This document shows positions 49,768 to 57,458 of a stretch of DNA of 64,000 nt, piece after piece. Location of the stretch: the NCBI RefSeq assembly GCF_001514145.1, contig NZ_KQ948660.1, positions 1 through 64,000 of the forward strand, in the 5' to 3' direction. Each line of letters starts with the position of its first letter. The stretch's first letter is position 1. The position numbers were made by a program, and so were the translations under genes. This DNA is from Streptomyces canus. GTDB taxonomy: Bacteria > Actinomycetota > Actinomycetes > Streptomycetales > Streptomycetaceae. A model generated the notes under the pieces. That model saw only the letters and a program-made list of their open reading frames with translations. It ran no database searches and was not told the origin of the DNA.

Positions 49768-50790
49768 GTGAATAGAAGCGATGAGACCGGCGAACGGCGG
49801 CTCGAGCCGCCGACGGCCAAGGCCGGTAGGTCCGGGGGCCGGTCCCTGCTGTTCGTGGGGCTCGGTGCGGCACTCGCGGCCGTGCTCAGCCTCGGACTGC
49901 TGAACGCGGCCTCGGGTTCCACCAGTTCCTCGCAGCAGACTGCGGGCGCGGCTCAGGCGCCCGCTGCCGCCGCTGCCGAGGTCCAGCCCGCCGCGGCCGC
50001 CAAGGCGGACTACCAGGTCGACATCATGAGCTACAAGTTCGGCGACGGTAAGCAGCTCGTCGTCGAGGCCGGCCAGACCGTCCAGTGGACCAACCACGAC
50101 AGCGCACCGCACACGGTGACCACGACCAAGGCCCCGGTGGCCTTCGACTCGGGGACGCTGAAGCAGGGCCAGTCGTGGTCGTACACCTTCACCAAGGTGG
50201 GGACGTACGAGTACTACTGCGCGGTGCACCCGGACATGGTGTCGTCCGTGAAGGTCGTCGCCGCGTCCGGTGGCGGCGGTGGCGGTACGACGCCTGCGCC
50301 CACCCCGACCGCGACGCCGACCGGCACGCCCACGGCCACTCCGACGGCCACCCCCACCTCGACGCCGCCCGCCGGTACGCCCACCGCGGCCCCGACGGCC
50401 ACGCCGACCTCCGGTGGCGGCTCCGGCTCCGGGGAGCAGTGCGCCAGCATCAACAACGAGCTGCTGCCGATCCTCCAGCACCTCTACGCGGCGCACCTGT
50501 CGGAGTCGCCGGGTCAGCAGGTACAGGACGCGCTGGCGCTCGACTCGTACCTCAAGATGCACACGGTGTGGATCGAGTCCATCCTCAAGCCGGCCGTCAG
50601 TGACGGTGGTTCGGTGGCCGACGACACCCTCACCGTGCTGCTCCAGCACATCTACTCGGCACACCTGGAGGAATCGCTCGGACAGCAGGTCACCGACCTG
50701 CTCGACGTCGACGGCTACGTGAAGATGCACACCGTCTGGGCCGGGCACATGCTCCAGCCCACCACGGACTTCCTCACCGCCAGCTGCTGA
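49768..50790 (+). CDS. Membrane-anchored cupredoxin with duplicated C-terminal domain
   Basis: A 340-residue exported protein. A signal anchor (about 26-50) is followed by an Ala/Gln linker and a type-1 copper (plastocyanin-like) domain (about 80-165). Its four ligands are visible: the His of HDSAPHTV, and Cys, His and Met of EYYCAVHPDM. A Thr-Pro-rich stretch (about 170-215), possibly O-mannosylated, leads to two copies of a domain I do not recognise: residues about 230-275 (LLPILQHLYAAHLSES...SYLKMHTVWIESILKP) and 285-331 (VLLQHIYSAHLEES...GYVKMHTVWAGHMLQP). Cys225 and Cys340 bracket the pair and could form a disulfide. GTG 49768. It probably carries copper or electrons at the surface. Confidence 0.85.
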   Translation: MNRSDETGERRLEPPTAKAGRSGGRSLLFVGLGAALAAVLSLGLLNAASGSTSSSQQTAGAAQAPAAAAAEVQPAAAAKADYQVDIMSYKFGDGKQLVVEAGQTVQWTNHDSAPHTVTTTKAPVAFDSGTLKQGQSWSYTFTKVGTYEYYCAVHPDMVSSVKVVAASGGGGGGTTPAPTPTATPTGTPTATPTATPTSTPPAGTPTAAPTATPTSGGGSGSGEQCASINNELLPILQHLYAAHLSESPGQQVQDALALDSYLKMHTVWIESILKPAVSDGGSVADDTLTVLLQHIYSAHLEESLGQQVTDLLDVDGYVKMHTVWAGHMLQPTTDFLTASC

Positions 50791-50806
50791 CGCGTCCCGC
50801 GCAAGG

Positions 50807-50853
50807 GTGGACGCCGCTCCGGCCGGGGCTCAGCCGGCCGGAGCGGCGTCCAC
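50807..50853 (+). terminator. Strong hairpin after the cupredoxin gene
   Basis: A perfect 20-bp stem (50807-50826 with 50834-50853) and a 7-base loop GGCTCAG. It starts 17 bases past the stop and lies before the YceI-like gene. Confidence 0.8.
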
Positions 50854-50909
50854 GACCCATTCTCCACACCCCCGCCACATTTCGGGAACCGCTTTCCAAG
50901 GAGTTCGGG

Positions 50910-51368
50910 ATGACAACCGTCACCCTGCCCACCGTTCCTCCGCCCCAGCGCTACACCGTGGCCCCCGGCCGCTCGCTCGCCGAACTCACGGCCTGGTACG
51001 GACCGTTGCCGCTGCGGCGACGGCGGGTACCGCTCGCCGAGGCGTCCATGGAGATGTCCCCGGACGCCGCACAGCCCGCCTTTCGCTTCTCGTTCGACCA
51101 CCGTGAACTGCGGGCCGTCCTCACCTCCGAGCGGGTCGACACCGTGCCCGGCGACCGGCTCCAGCTCACCGGCGACCTCGACCTGAACGGCGTCGCCTTT
51201 CCCGTCCTGCTGCGGCTACGGGTGGTCGAGCGGGCCGAGGACCGGCTGCTCGTGGTGGGCGCGGCCAAGCTGCCGTACCGGCTGCTGCGCCGGGCCACCG
51301 GGTTCCGGCTGCCGTGGCGGCTTCCGGCCACGCGCCTCAGGCTGCTCGTCGCGGCGGAGTTCGCATGA
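50910..51368 (+). CDS. Possible YceI-like protein
   Basis: A 152-residue protein whose second half reads like the beta strands of YceI lipocalin-like proteins: VDTVPGDRLQLTGDLDLNGVAFPVLLRLRVV, VVGAAKLPYRLLRR and a closing LRLLVAAEFA (only key pieces given). The typical N-terminal YceI motif is poorly kept and there is no signal peptide, so the call is tentative. ATG 50910 follows AAGGAG. Its TGA overlaps the ATG of the next cupredoxin gene (ATGA), indicating coupling and a shared role, perhaps in isoprenoid or copper-related electron transfer. Confidence 0.5.
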   Translation: MTTVTLPTVPPPQRYTVAPGRSLAELTAWYGPLPLRRRRVPLAEASMEMSPDAAQPAFRFSFDHRELRAVLTSERVDTVPGDRLQLTGDLDLNGVAFPVLLRLRVVERAEDRLLVVGAAKLPYRLLRRATGFRLPWRLPATRLRLLVAAEFA

Positions 51369-52063
51369 GGGGGGTACTGCGGGCCGCGGCGGTGCTCACG
51401 CTGCTCGTCGTGGGGATGCTGCCGTACGGTCACGAGGCGTCGGCGGCGACATTCCAGGTGGCGATGAAGGGGTACGCGTTCTCGCCGGCGTCTTTGAGTG
51501 TGCCCGCCGGGTCCACGGTGACGTGGACCAACTACGACACGGCACCGCACGACGTGAAGACCACCTCCGGCCCGCTCGCGATCCACTCCCCCATGCTGAA
51601 CAAGGGCGAGAGCTGGAGCTTCACGTTCACCACGGCCGGTGCCTACGGCTACGTCTGCACGGTCCACCCGGACATGACGGCGGGCATCACGGTCCGGGCG
51701 GCGGCTCCGGCGCCGACCCCGGCGGCACCGACGCGGCACGAGCACACGCAGCCTTCGACGAGTCAGCAGCAGCACTCGACGATGCCGGGCATGACGACCG
51801 GCCGCAGCCCCGCGGCGACCCGTGCCGGCTCGTCTCCCTCACCCACGGCGTCCCAGGCCGCCGTACCGCAGACGGCGCCGTCGCCGCAGGTCTCGCAGGC
51901 GGCGCAGCCGGCCGCGACCCAGGCGGCCGCGTCCACGGCCCGGCCGCTGGATCCGTTGCTGGTCCTGGCCGGTCTGGTCGCGGGGGTCGCGGTGCTGTGC
52001 CTGCTTCTGGTGGGGTCGCGGGCCGCGGCTTCGGCTCCGCGGGGAGGAGACGAGGGCGTGTAG
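51365..52063 (+). CDS. Membrane-anchored cupredoxin
   Basis: A 232-residue exported protein. A signal peptide (about 1-27, ending HEASA) is followed by a type-1 copper domain (about 28-115) with all ligands present: His of YDTAPHDV, and Cys, His, Met of GYVCTVHPDM. A His/Gln/Ser/Thr/Pro-rich linker (about 118-195, with RHEHTQP and MPGMTTG, possibly metal-binding) leads to a C-terminal membrane anchor (LDPLLVLAGLVAGVAVLCLLLVG, key part only) facing a short basic tail. It differs from the other cupredoxin by being anchored at the C-terminus. ATG 51365 overlaps the preceding stop. Confidence 0.9.
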   Translation: MRGVLRAAAVLTLLVVGMLPYGHEASAATFQVAMKGYAFSPASLSVPAGSTVTWTNYDTAPHDVKTTSGPLAIHSPMLNKGESWSFTFTTAGAYGYVCTVHPDMTAGITVRAAAPAPTPAAPTRHEHTQPSTSQQQHSTMPGMTTGRSPAATRAGSSPSPTASQAAVPQTAPSPQVSQAAQPAATQAAASTARPLDPLLVLAGLVAGVAVLCLLLVGSRAAASAPRGGDEGV

Positions 52064-52065
52064 GT

Positions 52066-52094
52066 CGGGTGCGGCACCGTCGTGGCCGCACCCG
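52066..52094. terminator. Bidirectional terminator
   Basis: A 10-bp perfect stem, CGGGTGCGGC (52066-52075) with 52085-52094 and a 9-base loop, between the convergent cupredoxin and CGNR genes. Confidence 0.75.
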
Positions 52095-52099
52095 CACCC

Positions 52100-52609
52100 C
52101 TAGGACGCCGCCTTCCCCCGATACCTCCGCATCTTCGCCCGCGCGCCGCACACCTGCATGGAGCACCAGCGCCCCCGGCCCGCCGGGCTGCGGTCGTAGT
52201 ACGCCCAGTGGCAGTCCGCCGCCTCGCAGGCCTTCAGCCGCATCCAGGTGCCGTCGATCAGGGAGTCCGCGACGGCGGCGGCGACACGGGAGAGGAGCGG
52301 GCGGGGGTCGGCGGGGGCGAGGGCGGCCGAGCCGTCCGACGCGGTCACCGTCAGGACCAGGGGCGCCGCCGCCAGCAATTCCCCCAGCGGTGTCACCGCG
52401 CGATGGGGCGGATGCCCCGCGTGGGCCAGCAGGGTGACCCGCAACGACTCCCGCAGCTCACACGCCTCCGCGACCTGGCCCTCGGCGATCCCGAAGCGCG
52501 CCCGGCCCTCCGCCGTGTCCAGCGCATCGGCACCCGACTCCAGATCCACCGTGTTGACCAGGGCCTGGACCAGGTCCAGCCCCCCGGGCGCGGGCGATCG
52601 TTCACTCAT
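52100..52609 (-). CDS. CGNR zinc-finger (ABATE-domain) protein, putative regulator
   Basis: A 169-residue protein. The N-terminal ABATE region (about 10-110) is followed by a C-terminal zinc finger: LKACEAADCHWAYYDRSPAGRGRWCSMQVCGARAKMRRYR, where four Cys and the CGxRAK variant of CGNR are seen (listed here as key residues C, C, C, C). Family members are thought to be stress-related transcription regulators. ATG 52609. Divergent from the two VOC genes by 117 bases, which suggests it controls them. Confidence 0.85.
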   Translation of the reverse strand: MSERSPAPGGLDLVQALVNTVDLESGADALDTAEGRARFGIAEGQVAEACELRESLRVTLLAHAGHPPHRAVTPLGELLAAAPLVLTVTASDGSAALAPADPRPLLSRVAAAVADSLIDGTWMRLKACEAADCHWAYYDRSPAGRGRWCSMQVCGARAKMRRYRGKAAS

Positions 52610-52726
52610 GGCTGCACGCTACCTAGCTAATGAATCCCCTTGCGAGGTTACCCCCAATACGGGAGCATGCAGTAACGGTTACTGGTTACCCAACTCTACG
52701 GGTAACACCGCTTCAAGGAGGAAGCC

Positions 52727-53086
52727 ATGGCCATCGCCGAACTCGGAGTCGTCGTAATGGACTGTCCGGACCCCCGCGCGCTCGCCGGTTTCTACGCCGG
52801 CGTCCTCGGCGGCAGCGTCGAGGGCGAGGGGGACTGGGTGGACCTCAGGACCCCCGGCGGAGCGTCGCTGGCCTTCCAGGCCGCCCCCGGTTTCGTACCG
52901 CCGAAGTGGCCCGCCCCCGACGCCTCGCAGCAGTTCCATCTGGACCTGACCGTCGAGGACCTGGACGCGGCCGAGAAGGAGGTGCTGGCGCTCGGGGCGA
53001 AGCCGTTGGACGCCGAGGACCGCTCCCGCACCTTCCGCGTGTACGCGGACCCGGCGGGGCACCCGTTCTGTCTCTGCGCCTGCTGA
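52727..53086 (+). CDS. VOC family (glyoxalase-like) protein, copy 1
   Basis: A 119-residue vicinal-oxygen-chelate protein: opening strand LGVVVMDCPDPRALAGFYAGVLGG, then DWVDLRTPGGASLAFQAAP, FHLDLTVEDLDAAEKEVLALGA with a metal-type His, and YADPAGHPFCLC. The usual ligand set (His/Glu) is only partly present, so it may bind a ligand without catalysis. ATG 52727 follows AAGGAGG. The tandem paralogue is at 53115. Confidence 0.88.
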   Translation: MAIAELGVVVMDCPDPRALAGFYAGVLGGSVEGEGDWVDLRTPGGASLAFQAAPGFVPPKWPAPDASQQFHLDLTVEDLDAAEKEVLALGAKPLDAEDRSRTFRVYADPAGHPFCLCAC

Positions 53087-53114
53087 ACCGCCGGTCGAAC
53101 CAGGAGGATCCCCA

Positions 53115-53498
53115 GTGACTGTCGCACGCTTCCGTTCCGTCGTGATCGACTGCCCCGACCCCCGCGCGCTCGCCCGGTTCTACGCCGGGATCGTGGGCGG
53201 CACCCCGGAGGACGACGACCCCGAGTGGGTGGTCCTGCGCGTCCCCGGCGGCCCCCGGCTGGCCTTCCAGAGCGCACCGGGGCTCACCCCGCCGGAGTGG
53301 CCGCGGGCGGACCGCAACTCCCAGCAGTTCCACCTCGACTTCGACGGTGGGACCACCTGGGAGGAGATCGACGCGGCCGAGGCCCGGGTGCTGGAGCTGG
53401 GTGGACGGCCGCTGCACGCGGAGGACAAGGAGGACTTCCGGGTGTACGCCGACCCTGCGGGACACCCCTTCTGCCTCTGCCGCATCGACCCGGTGTAG
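53115..53498 (+). CDS. VOC family (glyoxalase-like) protein, copy 2
   Basis: A 127-residue paralogue of the preceding gene, 28 bases downstream and read with it: opening VVIDCPDPRALARFYAGIVGG, then EWVVLRVPGGPRLAFQSAPGL, QQFHLDFDGGTTWEEIDAAEARVLELGG and VYADPAGHPFCLC. The two probably arose by tandem duplication and may form a heterodimer. GTG 53115 has GGAGGATC upstream. Substrate unknown. Confidence 0.88.
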   Translation: MTVARFRSVVIDCPDPRALARFYAGIVGGTPEDDDPEWVVLRVPGGPRLAFQSAPGLTPPEWPRADRNSQQFHLDFDGGTTWEEIDAAEARVLELGGRPLHAEDKEDFRVYADPAGHPFCLCRIDPV

Positions 53499-53510
53499 CG
53501 CCGTCGGCGA

Positions 53511-53532
53511 GGCCGCCTCCGCCGGAGCGGCC
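53511..53532. terminator. Probable terminator between convergent genes
   Basis: GGCCGCCTCC (53511-53520) pairs with GGAGCGGCC (53524-53532) with one bulged C around a GCC loop. Confidence 0.5.
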
Positions 53533-53549
53533 CGGTGTGGCGCCGCCCG

Positions 53550-54662
53550 CTATCCGTCGAGCTCGGCGATCTTCGCCGTCGACGGCTCGCGCCGTAGCTG
53601 CGCCGCGCGCGCGGTGAAGTCGGACTCGCGCAGTACCCGCTGGACGTTCCCCCAGGTCAGCAGCGCGAGGTCGGCCTCCTCCCAGCCACGGCGCAGCAAC
53701 TCGGCGATGAGATGGGGGTAGCAGGCGGCGTCGTCCAGTTCCTGGGGGTGGGCGATGCCGGCGTCGTAGGTGCCGGACAGGCCCACGCTCTCGGCGCCCG
53801 CGACCGCCCGCAGATGGTCGAGGTGGTCGGCAACGTCCCGGACCGTCGGGCCGGTCTGCTCGGCGGTCAGCGGCACCATGCACAGGCCCCGGGCGGCGCC
53901 CAGCTCGGCGAGCAGGTCGTCGGGAAGGTTGGCCGGGTGGGGGCGCAGGGCGCGGGCGGCCGAACGGGTGAAGAGCACGGGCGCCTTGGCCACCGCCAGG
54001 GTCCGCCGGACGGTGGCCTCGGAGGCGCCGGAGAGATCGGCGAGGACTCCGAGCCGGTTCATCTCGCGCAGCACCTCCTCGCCGAACCGGGTGAGCCCCG
54101 CCTCGCTAGCCCAGGACACCCCGGACAGGGTGAGGACGCGCAGGCCGAGGGTGTGCAGGGAGCGCAGGATGCCGAGCGAGTCGCCGAGGGCGGCGGCTCC
54201 GGCGGGGCCGAGCAGGACGGCGACGCGGCCGCAGTTGCGGGCGTCGGTGGTCTGTCCGGCGGTGCAGGCCAGACGCAGGCCCTCCGGATGATTCCGTACG
54301 ACCGTCTTCACCAGGTCCAGCTGTTCCAGGGTGGCGCCGACGGCACGGTCCCCGTCGAGCCCCTCGGGCAGGTGCAGCGACCACATCAGGGCGCCGACGT
54401 GGCCCTCCCGGAGCCGGGGCACATCCGTGTCCACGGCGCTCTCGCCGACCTCCAGGTCGAACCAGGGCAGGTGTCTCAGGGCCCACGGCAGTCCGCTGTA
54501 GCCGTCGGCGACGGGGTGCGCGGCCAGGATCGCGCGAGCACGGTCCGAAGGCTCGCTGTCCGGGTCGGAGACGGGCGTGTACAGCTCCGGCACGGCCTCG
54601 AAGAGCCGGGGCAGCTCACCCACCTCGGCCGTGGGGGGCAGTTCGTCCTGGAGGTCTGCCAT
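53550..54662 (-). CDS. Membrane-dipeptidase-like protein lacking metal ligands
   Basis: A 370-residue paralogue of the dipeptidase at 56271, alignable over most of its length, but every zinc ligand is changed. HNDLP is YSGLP, MGAEGG is LGPAGA, LSHVA is LSGAS, FSHSS is FTRSA, and GGDYDG is SGTYDAG. The fold seems kept (LPWALRHLPWFDLE, LEQLDLVKTVV, LTLSGVSWASEAGLTRFGEEVLREMNRLG), yet it cannot be an active M19 peptidase. A regulatory or ligand-binding role is possible. ATG 54662. The MerR gene lies 103 bases upstream in the same direction. Confidence 0.85.
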   Translation of the reverse strand: MADLQDELPPTAEVGELPRLFEAVPELYTPVSDPDSEPSDRARAILAAHPVADGYSGLPWALRHLPWFDLEVGESAVDTDVPRLREGHVGALMWSLHLPEGLDGDRAVGATLEQLDLVKTVVRNHPEGLRLACTAGQTTDARNCGRVAVLLGPAGAAALGDSLGILRSLHTLGLRVLTLSGVSWASEAGLTRFGEEVLREMNRLGVLADLSGASEATVRRTLAVAKAPVLFTRSAARALRPHPANLPDDLLAELGAARGLCMVPLTAEQTGPTVRDVADHLDHLRAVAGAESVGLSGTYDAGIAHPQELDDAACYPHLIAELLRRGWEEADLALLTWGNVQRVLRESDFTARAAQLRREPSTAKIAELDG

Positions 54663-54765
54663 GACGGGCTCCGTACGTCGTGATCTTCCTCATCGCCGTA
54701 CGGCCACCGTCGCACGGAGCGCGGGGGGCTTCCTGGTGGGCGGGGCGTTCGGGGGTACGGCGGCG

Positions 54766-55125
54766 TCAGGTGTCGCGTGCCGCCTCGATGACGTCGTCGA
54801 GGGTGTCCCGGGACCGCTTCAGATCGGCGATCATCCGGTCGATACGGGCGCGTTCCTCGGTGAGGTCGGCGACCAGGCGCGGGGTGGCGGTCGCGGACGG
54901 CCCGCCGTCCTGGTCGCGCATGCACGGCAGCAGCTGCCGGATCCTGTCGCTGTGCAGCCCGGCGGCGTACAGCTCCTGGATGCGCACGACCCGGTCCACG
55001 GCCGCCTCCGGGTAGTCGCGGTGTCCGCCGGGCGTACGGTCGGCCGCCAGCAGCCCCTGGGTCTCGTAGTAGCGCAGCGACCGCTCGCTCACGTTCGTCC
55101 GCCCCGCCAGTTCACCGATCCGCAC
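54766..55125 (-). CDS. MerR family transcriptional regulator
   Basis: A 119-residue regulator. The winged helix-turn-helix is RIGELAGRTNVSERSLRYYETQGLL (key residues R, G, E, T, R, Y, Y, G), followed by GGHRDY and a dimerising coiled coil (about 75-115, LVADLTEERARIDRMIADLKRSRDTLDDVI in part). It has no cysteine pair for metal or FeS binding apart from PCMRD. The GTG at 55125 is the start by homology. It is divergent from the old-yellow-enzyme gene and should act on the operator between them. Confidence 0.9.
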   Translation of the reverse strand: MRIGELAGRTNVSERSLRYYETQGLLAADRTPGGHRDYPEAAVDRVVRIQELYAAGLHSDRIRQLLPCMRDQDGGPSATATPRLVADLTEERARIDRMIADLKRSRDTLDDVIEAARDT

Positions 55126-55144
55126 GGACAGCCACCCCCAGGGC

Positions 55145-55176
55145 TTGAATCTGACATCAGTGTCAGGTTCTAGCGT
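55145..55176 (+). promoter_or_regulatory. MerR-type operator/promoter of the OYE gene
   Basis: A dyad with arms AATCTGACA (55148-55156) and TGTCAGGTT (55161-55169), one mismatch, centre TCAG. It lies between TTGAAT (55145-55150) and TAGCGT (55171-55176), 20 bases apart. Such a stretched spacer with a central dyad is the standard MerR-type architecture. Confidence 0.65.
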
Positions 55177-55182
55177 GCGGTC

Positions 55183-56322
55183 ATGACGAAGACACCGGAC
55201 TTCCTGGCACCGTCCCGGCTCGGCCGGCTCGAACTTCCCCATCGCCTGGTGATGGCTCCGCTCACCCGCAACCGCGCGGAGGCCGACGGCACCCCGACCG
55301 ACCTCATGGTCACCTACTACGCCCAGCGCGCCTCCGCCGGCCTGATCATCGGCGAGGCCGCCACACCGAACGCGGTCGGGCAGACGTATCCGAACATCAC
55401 CGCGCTCCACACCGACCGGCACACGGCCGGCTGGCGGCGGGTGACCGAGGCCGTGCGGGCGCGCGGCGGGCGGATGTTCCTCCAGCTCCAGCACGGCGGC
55501 CGGGTCTCCCACCCGGCGACCACGGGCCTGACGCCCGTCGCGCCCTCCGCCGTGCCGCTTCCGGAGACGATCTTCACTCCGGGCGGACACCGGGCGGCCG
55601 TCGTGCCCCGGGAGATGACCGCGGCCGACATCCGGTCCACCGTCGCCGACTTCGCCGCCGCCGCCCGCCGGGCCGTCGAAGCGGGCTTCGAGGGCGTCGA
55701 GGTGCACTCGGCCAACGGGCATCTGCTGCACCAGTTCCTCGCCGGGAACACCAATCGCAGGACGGACGGCTACGGCGGGCCGGTGGAGCGGCGGGTGCGG
55801 TTCACGACGGAGGTCACCGAGGCGGTGGCCGACGCGATCGGCGCGGACCGGGTGGGCGTACGCATCTCTCCCGGGAGCACGGTCAACGGTGTCGAGGAGG
55901 ACGACACCGAGGACCTCTACCCGGCTCTGCTGGCCCGGCTGAAGGGCCTGGACCTGGCCTACCTGCACCTCGTGCACGCCGACCCCGGCACATGGTGGTA
56001 CCGCGGGATCCGCGCCGACTGGCCCGGCGTCCTGATCGGCAACCCGGTGCTGTCCGGCCTCACCACCCAGGCCGTCACCCGGGCGGCCCACGACATGCTG
56101 GCCGCCGGGGCCGACCTGGTCGCCCTCGGCCGGCCGTTCCTCGCCAACCCGGATCTGGTGGACCGGCTGCGGCGGGGCGCGCCCCTCAATCCGGTCCGGG
56201 ACCGGTACCTGATGTACGTGGGCGGGGCGGACGGCTACACCGACTACCCCGCCCTGGAGACCGAGGGCGGTCAGCCGTCCAGCGACTCGATGGTCGCGTT
56301 GGACGGCGCACGGGTCGCCTGA
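55183..56322 (+). CDS. Alkene reductase, old yellow enzyme family
   Basis: A 379-residue FMN-dependent ene-reductase: FLAPSRLGRLELPHRLVMAPLTRNRAEADG at the start (key residues P, L, T, R), LQLQHGGRVSHP (flavin-contact Gln and His), EGVEVHSANGHLLHQFLAGNTNRRTDGYGG with the conserved H..N and Arg, and the barrel end ADLVALGRPFLANPDLVDRLR. It reduces activated C=C bonds with NAD(P)H and is often induced by electrophiles, consistent with the divergent MerR regulator. ATG 55183. Its 3' end overlaps the convergent dipeptidase gene by 52 bases. Confidence 0.93.
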   Translation: MTKTPDFLAPSRLGRLELPHRLVMAPLTRNRAEADGTPTDLMVTYYAQRASAGLIIGEAATPNAVGQTYPNITALHTDRHTAGWRRVTEAVRARGGRMFLQLQHGGRVSHPATTGLTPVAPSAVPLPETIFTPGGHRAAVVPREMTAADIRSTVADFAAAARRAVEAGFEGVEVHSANGHLLHQFLAGNTNRRTDGYGGPVERRVRFTTEVTEAVADAIGADRVGVRISPGSTVNGVEEDDTEDLYPALLARLKGLDLAYLHLVHADPGTWWYRGIRADWPGVLIGNPVLSGLTTQAVTRAAHDMLAAGADLVALGRPFLANPDLVDRLRRGAPLNPVRDRYLMYVGGADGYTDYPALETEGGQPSSDSMVALDGARVA

Positions 56323-57458
56323 AGGCCCCGGGCCACGTCCTCCGCCGCGCCCAGCACCCGTACCGCGTTCTGCCAGGTCAGCTTGGCGAGGTCGGGCTTC
56401 GACCAGCCGCGGTCCAGGAGTTCGGCGATGAGGTTGGGGTAGCCGGAGACGTCGCTGAGGCCGTCGGGGGTGAAGGCCGTGCCGTCGTAGTCGCCGCCGA
56501 TGCCGAGGTGGTCCACGCCGGCGACCTCGCGCATGTGGTCCAGGTGGTCGGCCACCGTCGAGACCGTGGCGACCGGGCGCGGGGTGCGCTCCTCGAAGGC
56601 GCGGTGCACCTTCATCGCCTCCGGGGTGGTCGCGAGGTGATGGAAGCCGTGCTCGCGCATGTTCTCGTCGGCCGCGGCCGTCCAGTCGACGGCGGCCTGG
56701 AGGACGAACTTCGGGACGAAGGTCACCATCGCCATGCCCCCGTTGGACGGCAGACGTTCCAGCACGTCGTCCGGGACGTTGCGCGGGTGGTCGCACACCG
56801 CCCGCGAGGAGGAGTGCGAGAAGATCACCGGTGCCTCGCTCGTGTCCAGCGCGTCCCGCATGGTCGTCGCCGCCACGTGCGAGAGGTCCACCAGCATGCC
56901 CTCGCGGTTCATCTCCCGGACGACCTCCCGGCCGAAGGCCGACAGCCCTCCGACGCCGGGTTCGTCCGTCGCCGAGTCCGCCCAGTCCACGTTGTCGTTG
57001 TGGGTGAGGGTCATGTAGCGCACTCCGAGCGCGTACAACGCGCGGAGCGTGGCGAGGGAGTTGGCGATGGAGTGGCCGCCCTCGGCGCCCATGAGGGAGG
57101 CGATACGGCCCTGGGAGCGCGCCGCCTCCATGTCGGCGGCCGTCAGCGCGGGCGCCAGCGTCTGCGGGTACCGCGCCAGCAACTGCCGTACGCAGTCGAT
57201 CTGTTCCAGCGTCGCCGGCACCGCGTCGGGCAGGTCCGAGCGGACGTACACCGACCAGTATTGCGCCCCGACCCCGCCCGCCCTGAGCCGCGCCAGGTCG
57301 GTGTGCAGGTGAGCCGACTGGTCCGTGGCGATGTCCCGCGCGTCGAGGTCGTAGCGGACCTGTTCACGCAGCGCCCACGGCAGGTCGTTGTGGCCGTCGA
57401 CGACCGGGAACTCGCGCAGGAGTTCCCGGGCCGTCTCCAGCGGTCCCACGGCCGTCAC
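56271..57458 (-). CDS. Membrane dipeptidase (renal dipeptidase family, M19)
   Basis: A 395-residue zinc dipeptidase with the full ligand set: His23 and Asp25 in VDGHNDLPWAL, the bridging Glu in SLMGAEGGHS, and the two His in VDLSHVAATTM and VIFSHSSSRAV, plus GIGGDYDGT. It probably hydrolyses dipeptides, or D-Ala-D-type or gamma-linked products; bacterial members are cytosolic despite the name. GTG 57458 overlaps the purE stop (GTGA), so it is translated with the purine genes. Compare the inactive-looking paralogue at 53550. Confidence 0.93.
   Translation of the reverse strand: MTAVGPLETARELLREFPVVDGHNDLPWALREQVRYDLDARDIATDQSAHLHTDLARLRAGGVGAQYWSVYVRSDLPDAVPATLEQIDCVRQLLARYPQTLAPALTAADMEAARSQGRIASLMGAEGGHSIANSLATLRALYALGVRYMTLTHNDNVDWADSATDEPGVGGLSAFGREVVREMNREGMLVDLSHVAATTMRDALDTSEAPVIFSHSSSRAVCDHPRNVPDDVLERLPSNGGMAMVTFVPKFVLQAAVDWTAAADENMREHGFHHLATTPEAMKVHRAFEERTPRPVATVSTVADHLDHMREVAGVDHLGIGGDYDGTAFTPDGLSDVSGYPNLIAELLDRGWSKPDLAKLTWQNAVRVLGAAEDVARGLQATRAPSNATIESLDG

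Noticed and set aside
55126..56796. Upstream extension of the MerR frame to 676 codons
   Set aside because: The extension is antisense to the old-yellow-enzyme gene and the dipeptidase. The MerR homology starts at 55125.
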